DNA from: Oikopleura dioica
Taxonomy: Eukaryota > Chordata > Appendicularia > Copelata > Oikopleuridae
Direction of reading: 5' to 3'
NCBI GenBank assembly: GCA_907165135.1
Contig: OU015568.1
Span: forward strand, 6,332,501-6,396,500
DNA: 64,000 bases
Shown: piece after piece, positions 24,511 through 35,380 of the stretch
How positions within the stretch are numbered: position 1 is the first letter of the stretch
Layout: each line of letters begins with the position of its first letter
Notes under the pieces: model-generated
The model's database searches: none
What the model saw: the letters and a program-made list of their open reading frames with translations, nothing else
Told to the model about the DNA's origin: nothing
Made by a program: the position numbers and the translations under genes

Positions 24511-27500
24511 ATGAAGGTAAGCATTTTTATTTTTTAGTGAGTAGAGATCAAGGCAAGAATTTTTTCAAAAATATTGGTGAAATTTGAGTACGACACCCTT
24601 AATTGTGTTGAAGCCGCAAAAAGGTAAAATTGATTTGTAGCCTCTCATACTTGCATCGTTCATTATTTCTGCTGATTGGGTCACAGCCGAGTATGACACA
24701 ACAACAACAACGTATTGGAAGCCATGGACCACAACAACAGCAACCACAACAACAAGATGGCCCCTATGGACCACTACTTATGGTACCAACTCATGGGATC
24801 CATACTTTTTGAACTGTGGAGGGTGGATTACATCGCCGCAGACCTTGACGTCTCCGAATTTCCCAGCCAACTATCCGGGCAAAGCGCGCTGCAGCTGGAC
24901 CATCAGGCTAGATTATCCATTTGACATCGTGCCAAAAGTATTTGAAGTAGAATACGAAGATGATAGAAAATTACGCCCAAGATGTCGTTCTGATGGTCTT
25001 AGAATCTTTCACAGGGATAGAAAGACTGATGAGTACCGCAATACTATTCATTGTGGGTCAAATTCGAATTGGACTTTCCAAGCAGAGGTGTCAAGAATCG
25101 AGATGAATGACGAGGAAGAGCAAGAAAGGGTTTTGACCTGGGGAAGAGTTCCCGTCGTTGGTCTTCCAACTCTTCATGTGAAAGGGGGATACTGAATTGT
25201 ATAAACGGGCCTGGCCTTCCCTTCGGGTCGGCTTGGCCCAGTTGCCGACTGAATTGTATAAACGGGCCTGGCCTCCCCTTCGGGTCGGCTTGCCCCCGCC
25301 GTAGATTGAATTGTATAAACGGGCCTGGAATCGGTTGAAGACCTGTTAAAATGATTCCGTTAGAGTTGAGAAGCGTTTTGATATACATATTTCGAGTGGT
25401 CGTCATTTGCCCAAGTCGTCATCTGCCCAAGTCGTCATCTGCCCAGGTCGTCATCTGCCCAACTTGGGCAAATGACGATCTTGGGTGAATGACGATCAGT
25501 AATTGAATTTCAATTTCAAAAAGCTTTTCTGTGTTTCACAGGAACGGATTCATCACTGTCCATGTCCGGAAGTCCGATCGATATATTTCAGAGTATTATA
25601 CTCTTCCATACTTGGAGCTAGCTTCCGGAGGAGATTCATAACTTTTCTCTACTTTTCAAAAGTTATTACTCAAGTTCAAAAGTGTACCGAGAGTTGGCTG
25701 CCGATTCACTCGGCCCGAGTACCCTCGGTTCCACTGGGACTGTTCCACTTCGACATTTTAATTCAATCAATTCAAATTAAATTTCATTCAAAGTTCAGAC
25801 TAAACACAAGACCGACTTTAGCACCTTTTTCCGGCGCCAAGCGTTAGAAAGGCGTATACGCGCAGCTTATTTAAAATAGGCTATAGTTGGCGAAAACTCA
25901 TTACACGTTGCTTTTCGAAACGGTGCTTATGTCCCAGATTCTAGCAGACGAAATTGTTTTCTCAACAAAAACTGTTGAATTTGAACTGATAAGAGGCCAA
26001 CTTCCTGCGAGTAGTCTTCTCGCAAGTAGTCAGTTAAACTTTTATCTTGCTGCATTTTTCTTAAATTTTGAGTTCAATTGCATCGTCATTCACCCAGGTC
26101 GTCATTTGCCCAAGTTGGGCAGATGACGATCTTGGGCAGATGACGACCACTCACATATTTCAGCATTTTGTGAATATTTAGAGCGTGAACCGCCTTGAAC
26201 CGCTGTGATCCGGGCGGTCAACCAAGCGGTTCGGTTTGAAAACCTGTTGAAATGATTCCTTAAGAGTAGAGAAGCGTTTTGATATACATATTTTAATATT
26301 TTCTTAATATTAAGAGCATGAACCGCCCTGAACCGCCGTGAACCGAGCGTTCAACCAAGCGGTTGTGTTCGAAAACCTTTTCAAATGATTCCTTTTGAGT
26401 AGAGAAGCGTTTTGATATACATATATCAGCATTTTGATAGTATAAAGAGCGTGAACCGGCTTGAACCGCTGTGAACCACTGTGAACCGCGCGGTCAACCA
26501 AGCGGTTTGGATCGAAAATATGTTGAAACGACTTGTTATGGAAAAATATGCGTTTTGATATACATATTGCCGGATCTCGACCCTTCTAAAGGCTTGAACC
26601 GCGACGAACCGCCAGAATGACCGGCTGGTTCTTAATAAACCACCTCGATGAATTCAGTGACTCATAAGCTTCAAGAAAAGCTATAGATCGTTATCATAGC
26701 ACGCCTAGATCAAAAGTTGAAATTCTTGAATTTTCATATTTGGTAGTTTCAGTCAACTTTGAGGCGCTAGAAAATCTCAGAGGTAGCCCGGATCATGAAT
26801 TTTTTTTCAGTTATGAGAAGAATAGACACTCAACTATCATATCATGAAGTTTGAGCAAAATCGATATGTGAGATGCCTGCCAAAAGTCCCTTTGACTGAC
26901 ATAAGAGCATTATTTCTCATCAAAAATTGACGAAAATTTAGCTCAATATTGAAGTTTTGAAAAATCTGCTAGTGAAGTTATTCCTTGTTTTGTTTGACGA
27001 ATGTTACCCATAAATGGCGCGCAAAAGTACTCAAGGGTGAAGAAAATCGATTTAAGCCGCGATAAGCCTAGGGATAAATTATCCTAAGGGATACACGAGC
27101 TTGAAACTCTGGACTGATGGATATAAAGAATTTGCCGGCTTCAAGTTGGAAATTGTCCCTGCATATCCGAAATACTATTTGGATAAAATTGACGAAAAGA
27201 TTCAAGTAATTACTTTCGAGTTTGATGTTTTTTTGAAATTGCTGAGAATCAATTTTAGAACATTACCAATTCTCTTCCAAAGAATAAATTCGGCCGGAAC
27301 ACAGCATTTTATAGACGATTCAACGCTAAAATGACACGGGTTTTGGGAAAATTTGACTCATCGAACTTCGAAGATCTCTGCTACGAAGAAAATGGCTTCG
27401 AATCAAGGCAAGAAATCCACACTGATTTTGGCACCGAAAACCTTTGCAATGCAAATCTACAGCTAAACGATGCCATTAACAATTTTGCTGCAAACTTTGC

Positions 27501-27585
27501 CTGCGATGGACGAGGCAAACTTTTTCGAAAAATGACCCGACATGCTAGAAGAACGAAAGAATATTTCATCAAAAATTTTTGCTAA
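24511..27585 (+). CDS. Secreted CUB-domain protein with a repeat-filled intron
   Basis: Exons 24511-24516 (Met-Lys), 24641-25177, 27089-27205 and 27259-27585 give about 328 residues. The signal peptide is split by the first intron (MK|PLILASFIISADWVTA). A Thr-rich, mucin-like linker with Trp (TTTTTYWKPWTTTT) follows. Then comes a CUB domain: NCGGWITSPQTLTSPNFPAN..YPGKARCSW, CRSDGLRIF, IHCGSNSNWTF. Its last strands (SLKLWTDGYKEFAGFKLEI) lie 1.9 kb downstream, beyond tandem repeats and a transposon. Reading on past 25177 gives a stop at 25195. A GT donor at 25178 and the AG at 27088 restore the frame and complete the domain. A Cys-containing C-terminal region of unknown type ends ..YFIKNFC. CUB domains mediate extracellular protein binding. 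The join is inferred from domain completeness and phase. Confidence 0.7.
25193..25330. repeat. 55-57-bp tandem repeat (TGAATTGTATAAACGGGCCTGG..)
   Basis: Two full copies and a partial third of a unit starting TGAATTGTATAAACGGGCC and containing CCCTTCGGGTCGGCTTG. Lies at the 5' end of the long CUB-gene intron; the first copy contributes the TGA that would end the unspliced frame. Confidence 0.9.
25394..26152. mobile_element. 759-bp TIR element, 9-bp duplication ACATATTTC
   Basis: Ends GAGTGGTCGTCATTTGCCC and its inverted complement. The termini iterate GTCGTCATCTGCCCAA in both orientations. ACATATTTC is duplicated at 25385-25393 and 26153-26161. The flanks are two halves of one minisatellite unit, showing that the element inserted into an existing repeat. 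No transposase. The 9-bp duplication and terminal sub-repeats are compatible with a Mutator-like element. Confidence 0.88.
26162..26640. repeat. About 125-bp tandem repeat with GTGAACCGC motifs
   Basis: Three to four diverged units, each with GAGCGTGAACCG.., GGTCAACCAAGCGGTT and the boundary AGAAGCGTTTTGATATACATAT. The fragment at 25330-25393 is the displaced left part of the same array. Confidence 0.85.
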
Positions 27586-28191
27586 AAACCGAAATACAAT
27601 TCTCTTTTCGATAATTCGTCTTGGCGGTCCTTAATTGCTCGAATTGAACTTCTCAAGAAAAAGAAAAGCGCTCGTCGCAGGTGCAGATGTCTGTCCGCTG
27701 TCACCTCGACTTGGCGTTTTTCGATGGAATAGCTCGATTTTGACTGCCGGAACTTTAATTGCATCCCAAGCGCGTTCCTATTTCTCCCAATCTCCAAATT
27801 GCCTGTTTGGAGTTTCCGAAGCCGATTTCGAATGACGAAATGAAAAAAGAATTCTCATTCGATTGGCGCCTAACATTCCTGCCTTGGCGACCGAAAACAA
27901 CTGTCCGGGAAATTAAATATAAACCACTTCTTTCCGGAAACAACCGTTTAGAAATAACGCTCCAGGGAGATATTTTTTTAATTCGGAGAATTTGATTTCT
28001 TTGGAAGTTTCGTGCAAAATTACTCATGGAAATGCAAATATTCAATGTGCAAGTTTTACGTCTATTTGGTTTTTGAGAGTCAATAAAATCTGAATAAAAG
28101 CAGAAAAGATTCTTCACTTTGCTTTACAATATAAAAGGCTGCACAACTGGGAATATATTTTGCATTATATCTACTGAGTGTTATAATCTGT
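27586..28191. other. 3' flank of the CUB gene; possible unassigned exon
   Basis: A frame at 27759-27995 (..FDWRLTFLPWRPKTTVREI..) and one at 27635-27835 have mixed character. Two AATAAA signals lie near 28083 and 28094. This may be a long 3' UTR or the last exon of another transcript. Not resolved. Confidence 0.35.
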
Positions 28192-28536
28192 TTGATATAT
28201 TATACTATCAAATATTCCCTTTGTTTTTGCAAGAGAAATATCAACGGAGAGTCGTACTCTTTTTGTGACTGTCTATCCGATTGTCAGGGCGCTTTTTGCG
28301 ACCGTATTTGCAAGAAAAATGATGAAAATGAAGAAGCTACTCATCTATCAAGAAGATCATCAGTCAGAACACAACCGAGACATGGACCGAGAGGGTTGCC
28401 AGTCAGTGTTCAAACTTCAAACACAGATACAGTTCCATCGATTTCAAGAGAGGTCCAAATTCGAATGGAAGAAGAAGAGCATGAAGACAAACCACCGACT
28501 TATGAAGATATATTTCACACTGAAGCTGAGTTTTGA
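28192..28536 (+). CDS. Cys-rich PPxY-tail protein, copy 1 (start not found)
   Basis: An open frame without an in-frame ATG; the 5' end is probably on an upstream exon or lost. The N-terminal part is Cys-rich (CFCKRN, FCDCLSDCQGAFCDRICKK). The rest matches copies 2 and 3: DENEEA.., GPRGLPV, DTVPSISREVQIRMEEEE, then KPPTYEDIFHTEAEF at the end. The PPTY motif is a type I ligand for WW domains of NEDD4-family ligases (established for PPxY). No hydrophobic segment is visible in the present frame, so this copy may be defective or incomplete. Confidence 0.5.
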   Translation: MIYYTIKYSLCFCKRNINGESYSFCDCLSDCQGAFCDRICKKNDENEEATHLSRRSSVRTQPRHGPRGLPVSVQTSNTDTVPSISREVQIRMEEEEHEDKPPTYEDIFHTEAEF

Positions 28537-28717
28537 TGATCAAATACTCATTATTTTTGTGCACTTTTATTTAAATAAAAATCTTGTTCTTCGACTTTTT
28601 CAGCTCTTGCAAATTTGTCATGGAAATTCAAATATTCAACATGTATTTAACGTCTATTTGAGAGCCAATTAAATGTCGATAAAATGAGAATTGATCCTGC
28701 ACTTTGCTACAAAATAA

Positions 28718-29050
28718 ATGCCGAAACCGGTCCTTGCGATTCCTTTATCTTTACTTTTAATTTTTATCTTTTTTATTTTTGTCTGTCTTTTGAAAAATGG
28801 CTGTTGCAAGTGTTTCTACAAAGAAAAAGAGGAAGAAATAGATGAAAATGAAGAAGTTGCTCCTCGATCAAGAATACCAAATCCACCGAGAGGATTACCT
28901 GTCAGAGCTTCACCACTTCCAACTTCAAACGCAGATACAGTTCCATCAATTTCAAGAGAGGTCCAAATTCGAATGGAGGAAGAAGAAGAGCGTGAAGACA
29001 AACCACCAGCTTATGACGATTTGTTTCACACTGAAGCTGAATTTCGATGA
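28718..29050 (+). CDS. Small membrane protein with PPxY tail, copy 2
   Basis: A single-exon frame of 110 residues. After MPKPVLA comes one membrane segment (IPLSLLLIFIFFIFVCLL), a Cys cluster (NGCCKCFYKEK) that could be palmitoylated, an acidic stretch and the shared tail DTVPSISREVQIRMEEEEE..KPPAYDDLFHTEAEFR. Most likely a membrane-anchored adaptor with a cytosolic PPAY motif that could recruit a WW-domain ubiquitin ligase; that role is inferred from the motif. High similarity to copy 1 in sequence and spacing shows a tandem duplication. Confidence 0.7.
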   Translation: MPKPVLAIPLSLLLIFIFFIFVCLLKNGCCKCFYKEKEEEIDENEEVAPRSRIPNPPRGLPVRASPLPTSNADTVPSISREVQIRMEEEEEREDKPPAYDDLFHTEAEFR

Positions 29051-29065
29051 TCAAATACTAATTAT

Positions 29066-29146
29066 CAAAAACAACTGAAGAAAGTAGTGAAAATGATGAG
29101 CCACGAGCATATAAAGACTTATTCGAGACCGAGAAACAATCCTAAA
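29066..29146 (+). pseudogene. Tail fragment of a further PPxY-family copy
   Basis: An open stretch just after copy 2 reads ..SENDEPRAYKDLFETEKQS and then stops. It aligns with the family end (EDKPPAYDDLFHTEAEF), but PPxY has become PRAY and no upstream body is present. Best read as a remnant of an extra copy. Confidence 0.55.
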
Positions 29147-29257
29147 ACTTGTCGTCTTTTCCTACACAGAAAGTGCTCTAGCTGATGATATTTAATAATC
29201 AATAAAACTTGAGTGAAAACAGAGTCGCTACACAGTATCTAATTTGTCAACCAGAGA

Positions 29258-29694
29258 AAATGGCAAATGATCGTAGTTGCTGTTGCATTTTTCTTGCTTA
29301 TATTTTCGCGCCAGTTTGGATGGTAATTGTCGCGCAATATCTTAATATTAAATATTGGTTTATCTGCTGGGGATACTGCTTTACCGCAATTCTTTTTTGC
29401 GACTGTAAACCGTGGTGTTGTCTGCCATGCAAGTGCTGTAATGAATATTGTGACATTGTAACGAGGATGCTAGGCTGGAAGAGAAAACCTAAGACAAATT
29501 GTCCGGACATACATGGACTAGATGATCGGGCTACTACTCAGCTGAGAATATCTCCAGTGACAGTGCAACCGGGAAATACGAACAGAGATACAGTTCCATC
29601 GATTTCAAGTGAAGTTCAAACTCGAATTGAAAACGAAGCTGATGAAGCGGATGATAAGCCACCGACTTACAACGAAATATTTTCTGACTTCTAA
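29258..29694 (+). CDS. Cys-rich two-pass membrane protein with PPxY tail, copy 3
   Basis: The ATG at 29258 gives about 145 residues; the frame is open a little further upstream but without a better start. Two hydrophobic segments (CCCIFLAYIFAPVWMVIVAQ and YWFICWGYCFTAILF) are followed by a dense Cys cluster (CDCKPWCCLPCKCCNEYC). The tail carries DTVPSISSEVQTRIE and ends KPPTYNEIFSDF. The layout of hydrophobic segments, Cys clusters and a C-terminal PPxY recalls NDFIP-like or shisa-like adaptors, without clear homology. Third member of the tandem cluster. Confidence 0.7.
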
Positions 29695-30807
29695 AATACC
29701 TGGTATTCTGTCGATTGTAGAGTCAATTGCCTCAATAGAATTTGCAAACACTGTTCACGTTGCTCTGCTCCATTCTTGGAAACCCGAATACCCTTATGCG
29801 TCTAATTTCAGGGATGGCGTTTTCGTATTTTCAAAAGCTGCAACATCCTGCCCAGTGGGTGACGCCCGGTCAGCTCCAGTCGGAACTACCGGCCATCTCT
29901 ATTTCATCAATCCGAGCGAATTCCAGCGATAATTGTTTTTGCTTTTTTATATATAAAGAAGATAGCGCCGGTTGTTTTCAATTCCAACTGGAATTTTTAG
30001 CCAACACCCTTGATTAGGAAACCGAATTTTTAGACGCAAAAATGAGTGTTCATTACAGTCAGTTTTGTTTATTTCAAATCATAGTATTGAAAATCACGAT
30101 CAAAGCTATTTACAGCAAATAGACTTTAAGTCCTCCTTTTGTCGGATTTCCGGTATTCTAAGGAGAACGGAATTATGCAAATATCTGGCCACAAAGTAAG
30201 GAGATGGCGGCGCGCGATGAGTGGCGGATGATCCCTGTGCCATTCACAGCTGAGCGCGCGGGTCACCGCGGTCACCTTTCAAAAGAAAGTCGACCGGTCA
30301 GTCACTTCTTTCTCTTTCTTTTTTGTTAGATATTCAAGTGGCACAAACACATCTAGCGGCACCAAGTTTGAAATGGAAAAGATAGACAATGCAACGCAAA
30401 TAAATAAATTCCCGAGTAAACCGCCAATCTGGTCGATAATCATTCTAGTGCCAGTTACAAATAGATATTTTGTTTGTTTAGGCTTTATTATCGCCAGGAA
30501 AGTTAAAATAAAGAAGATGAGTTAACCTAAAATCATCACGTTGGGTTATAACTGATAAGACGTCTTCCAAAAGCCTCGAAGGTTTGTCCGTCTCAGGAAA
30601 ACATCCCCAGATAAGCATGTTTTAACAAAGTGGCCGCTGAGCAGTTCCATTCAAAAGCGTAAATGTACCGATTTTCGAACTGAGTCAGTCAAATTGAGGA
30701 ATTGATTTTGACGCGTCGAGGAATCAAGGGTCAGTTGCTTGCTTTATGCTGGTGCGTTTTTTACGATTTCAGTTTCAAAAAAGAAGAGAAGGGGAGAGAA
30801 GTTTAAG

Positions 30808-31026
30808 ATGGAGGAAGTAAACAGAATCGTCAAGATTATTTCGATTGTTCTTATGATCCTTCTTTCTGTCACTATTTCAGGAAATGGGTATTTTTCAATA
30901 AAAAATTCTGAATTAAAATCTTATAAAAACCCATTTAAAAAGCGTTCATATTCACACTGGCAGCTCACTACTGGATTCACAGGAACATGTCCGAATTCCC
31001 GAAAAGTTGCGCACCATCAATTTTGA
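30808..31026 (+). CDS. Candidate small secreted or membrane peptide
   Basis: A TTTCAG acceptor-like site ends at 30771 and an ATG at 30808 opens 72 residues. MEEVNRIVKIISIVLMILLS gives a short charged start and a hydrophobic core suggesting a signal peptide or membrane anchor. The rest is basic and Ser-rich. No homology seen. Alternatively GTATTT at about 30889 is a donor and only the first part is coding. Confidence 0.25.
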   Translation: MEEVNRIVKIISIVLMILLSVTISGNGYFSIKNSELKSYKNPFKKRSYSHWQLTTGFTGTCPNSRKVAHHQF

Positions 31027-31867
31027 CATCTTTCAAAAAGAGAGTTTGATCCAAATTACCATTCCTAAAACCTCCTTTTCCGACTTGAAATCAGCGTCAA
31101 CCCAGTCATGTCCGTCATCATCGTCAATTGAAAATTGAAAAATGAAGAAAAATGATCAAATCCGGAAGCTACTGTAAAAAAACGGAATAAATTGAAGAAA
31201 AATGTTTTAGCAATTTGGCATTTAGCTTAGCCGGTTCGCAATAAATGAGAAATGCTCAAGAAATAACTTGAATTTTCTGATTTTCTTGGTCATTGATTTA
31301 TTCAATATTACATGATAAAATCAAGTTAAGCTCGCTTATAGGCGCCTCTGCCTGTAATTAGCGGCTAGTAATGGCTCCATTCGGAAGAATATGTTTCTAA
31401 GTATAGTTGAAGCAAGTCAGAATAATCGTCCGTTGCGAAAAATCGAAGAGCGATTGTATTAACGTCTCCTTAATTCGCCACTTGACATTGATTCGAGCTG
31501 CGATTATTCCAGCGAAACATTAAAAATTATCGAGAGTCGGGATAATTTAGACTTACACCGTCTTTAATTTTCCACCTCCGGAAACGCGCCCCATTAACGA
31601 TCGAACGCGACCGTTAAATCAACAACACACAAGCATCCTCAATAATCCTGACACCCTTAATAATCAAAACTAACCAAGATATTGGAAAAGGTTGGTGCAA
31701 GGCGAAGGGTGTACCCTTGAGTCTTACTGGGTTATAATTAAGGGTGGTTTAAATAAACAAAACTAAGGCGGTTAAAATAAATTGCTCAATTTCCAATTTC
31801 CGGATTAAAGGATTTCCAACGATTCCTTGAAATTCTAAAAGGATATTTTCCACAGAAAAAATTATCG

Positions 31868-32150
31868 TATTCACACCCTTATTTTACATCATCATTTGGT
31901 CAAAAAACCCCTTGCGGATTCGAGAAAAACCTAGAAAAGCCGCAATCTGCGCGGCTTTCATTGAGAATCTCGAAACCGCAAGCGATTGTTTAATCTAATG
32001 AACATGTAAAATAAGGGTGTCAATACGTTAATTCTCGCAAAAAGTCGAGAAAATCTTAATTTTGATAATAATTCAATATTTATTGAATATTATTAATAAA
32101 TTAGGATAGTCTCGACTTTTTGGGAGAAATAACGTATTGACATCCTTATT
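31868..32150. repeat. Adjacent inverted repeats sharing GTGTCAATACGT
   Basis: CACCCTTATTTTACAT (about 31875) is inverted at 32006-32022. Immediately after, GTGTCAATACGTTAATTCTC and AAAAGTCGAGA are inverted at about 32110-32150. The two palindromes share the motif at 32018-32030, suggesting nested or tandem small elements. Confidence 0.75.
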
Positions 32151-33704
32151 TTATTTAAAAATAGTTAGTAGGTAGATCCTTAATCGCTATTCTGAGTAGC
32201 GTATTCCAATTTTTCCAATTCCTATTCTTTTAGGTTGATGAGAGGAATGATCCCTCAGGTGGTAAAATAATCTGCTAGCAGCTGGAACATAAAGCGTTCA
32301 AATATTCACTCAGCATTAAACACAGCCTCAAATATTTTCATTTCGCAAAAACTAGTGTCGGAAATGGCGATTTTCGGATGTTTGAAATGAGTTGACCACC
32401 GTGAACGGGCGGCGGAAGTTAGGACCACGTGGTTTGTCTAATGCCACACTTCTGCGGTCGCTTCTGGAAGAACAAGAATTTTGTGTCAAAAATGAAGAAA
32501 TGTTGAGAACTTGAAGGTTCTTTTCCTCCTTATCAGCGGCGCCTTGATGAATCTAAATCACCCCTCAGCGGGTGCTTATCGCGTCTAATGGGTTCCGAAT
32601 CCTGCTCAGAGCACCACCGCCAAGAGGAAGTCCATCCACGTTAATCATCAGCTCGCGAAAATTACGGCAGAAAAACGCGCGCAAAACTATTCGTCTCTTC
32701 AATTCTAGCGAAAAATAGAATCGGCCACTGTCATGAATTTAGCTCATTTTTGTTGGTTTCTTACAGCCGAACTTGGCGGTGGTGCATTCTTTTTTTTTGG
32801 TGGAGAGTTCTTCTTTCTGATTCGGTGGGCGTTTTCGTGTTATCAGAAGATTTTGCGGTCCCCATTTTAACGGATTTTCTAGAACAAATTTGTTTACTTA
32901 AAAAATTTTTTTCATTTTCTTTTTACTGATAAAATAAAAGGGGATTGTAAAAAGAAAAATTTCAAATTTTTGAAAAATAAACAATTTTGTTCTAGAAACT
33001 TTTTTTTCATCAAATTTCTATATTGGCGATTTTAACGGATTTTCGACCCGAAAAATAATGTCAAAAATCCGTTAAAATGACTCATTTTAAATGAGACCCC
33101 TTATTTCAAATTGAGCACCTTTATCAGCAGCTAGAAACCCTTAAAACCCAACTGTCCCGAAACAAGCTGATCCTCCTCTTCATTTTATTCATTTGAACCT
33201 GTTTCTTCCAAATTCAAATGAGCGAAGAATTCGCTGCGAAGGTATGAATATTCCGTTGTTCAACTAGAAAAAGAAGGCTGTCAACTCTCGAAGGAAAAAT
33301 TCAAAAATTGAGAGGGCCGGGGCACTTGTCCTTCTGTTTTGGGCTCCTTTGACTTTGGAGCGAACACAACAAATGTTTTTTCTTCTTTATCACACATCTC
33401 TTTTGGTTGTGGTTGTTTACGCTTTTTGAAGTGCATTCAAAATTTTTTCTGTGACTTTTGCGGTTCTTTGCTTTTGTGTGCTTTTGAGTACTTGGAAGGA
33501 TGAAAGTGATGCCTAGAAGAACTGTGGCGAAGGTTAGGGCCTGATAGGGGTGATAAGGCTTGTGTACTGTATACAAATTCTAGCGTACCAAACAACAATT
33601 GATTCCTTTTCATGAAGGAGACGCCTTGGGGTGGAAAATCGCTTCCGCTAGGAAGGATTTACTTTGCTTAGATTTGTGGAAAAAAGGGTTGACGGTCAAT
33701 TCCA

Positions 33705-33888
33705 GAGATTGAAAACCCTGAGTCAGGGTCTAAAAGATCTCTAATGATAAGCCGTAGCGGCTTCGCCAGAATTTAAAAATGAATTGAAATGGAATTTTGC
33801 GAAGCCGCTTCGCGGCTTCGTTTAGAAAAAAGCCGCTACGCGGCTTTTCATTAGTAATTTTTGAAACCCTGACTCAGGTTTTTACGCA
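33705..33888. mobile_element. MITE, CTGAGTCAGGGTCT family
   Basis: AACCCTGAGTCAGGGTCTAA, TAGCGGCTTCGCC, a short spacer, the inverse hairpins, then AAACCCTGACTCAGG. Confidence 0.85.
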
Positions 33889-34365
33889 GTCCGAGGTCAG
33901 CATTGGACTTGAAAAATTGATTCTAGACGTCTATTTTATATGATAAGTTCAATGAAAACGAGCTTGGAATTGACCGTGAATTTCGCGAAAATGTGGTTGA
34001 TGACGGGAGCTGCTCCAAGCTGTCGTAATTGCGCGTCTAAGGAAAAGTTTCGCCGCGGTTTTGTCAAATGAGTCCTATTTTCACGATCTCTGCGATTCCG
34101 TCGTAAAGCAGCGGCGGCCAGTCAAGTGCAGTCTAGTCCGGTGCAGTATGCAGCAGCTCGACACCACACCGCCGTCTCCTCCACCAGGAGTAGCTCCAGT
34201 GTTCTTCCAACTGTAATGGAAGCGACGAATCAAGTGCGGAATCCATTACTTTGAATTAACTAGGCATACTGGACATCATTCCTTCTCAAGAAACTTTTGA
34301 AGGAACTTATTTAAGATAATTTTAAGGGGGAAAGGGTCCCGAGAGAAGAGGAGCCCCTAACTTTC

Positions 34366-34622
34366 GCAGAAAACCTGAGTCAAGGTTTAAAAGATCTTGA
34401 AGGAAAAGCCGCATAGCGGCTTTCTTAAAAACAAAGCCGCGAAGCGGCTTCGCAAAATTTCTTTTCGAGCCAAATTTCAAATTCTGCCTCGGAAGGTTAC
34501 TTTTGCCAGAATTTAAAATTTGGCTCGAAAAGAAATTTTGTGAAGCCGCTTCGCGGCTTTATTTTTAAGAAAGCCGCTGCGCGGCTTTTCATTCGAGATC
34601 TTTGTGACCCTGACTCAGGTAT
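34366..34622. mobile_element. MITE, CTGAGTCAGGGTCT family (long core)
   Basis: Arms AAAACCTGAGTCAAGG and GACCCTGACTCAGG enclose two nested hairpin pairs and an inner inverted repeat CGAGCCAAATTTNAAATTCT. Confidence 0.85.
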
Positions 34623-35124
34623 TCTTACTGGAGAAAAGCTGAAAAGTCTAAGGAAGAATTTGAGCCTCCATTATTTCGTTGAAGCTCAGTTCCGTTAATG
34701 ACATTAGTCGGTTAGTGTCCGTCCAAGTTCGACTACGGCAGAATAGTAATCCAACTATTCTGGCGTCTAGTAGTGGATAACTCGGCGCGGTGGTGCGGAG
34801 CGGCGACCGCAAATTCTCCTGAGAAGGTTGGTGGAGGAGGCGCGCCGAGTGCGCTGTCCAAACCAAAGTTAAATCCAATTTTCACCTTTCCCGTTTAGAC
34901 GACACTTGTATAAACCACGATGAAAACGTTCCACCAGAAACGCGAATTTCACGTTTTTCCATTTCCAAAACTTACTTTTGCTTCTTCGCGGATAATTCAT
35001 AAAATAAATCATTCCAGGTTTTAGGCGCCGCGGAAATTTTCTTACGAATTTGACAATTTGATAAAGCCCAGGGAAAAGGGAATTCTAGTGTAGAAAATCT
35101 AATTCGATTCTGAAAAAATTCTTC

Positions 35125-35380
35125 ACTAAAAAGCCGCGCAGCGGCTTCGAAAAATTACCATTCCAATTTATTTTAATCTGTGTAGAAAACCTGAGTCAGA
35201 GTCTCAAAGATCTTTACTGGAAAGCCGCGTAGCGGCTTTTCTAGAAAACGAAGCCGCTTTGAAAATAACCATTCCAATCTATTGTTTTAATCTTGGGAAG
35301 CCGCTTCGGGCTTCCTTTTTTAAAAAAGCCGCTTTGCGGCTTTTCAGTAAAGATCTTTCAGACCCTGACTCAGGTTCTCC
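35125..35380. mobile_element. MITE, CTGAGTCAGGGTCT family, with partial second core
   Basis: A partial hairpin (AAAAGCCGCGCAGCGGCTTCG at about 35129) precedes a fuller copy with arms AACCTGAGTCAGAGTCTC (35187) and AGACCCTGACTCAGG (35358). Confidence 0.8.
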
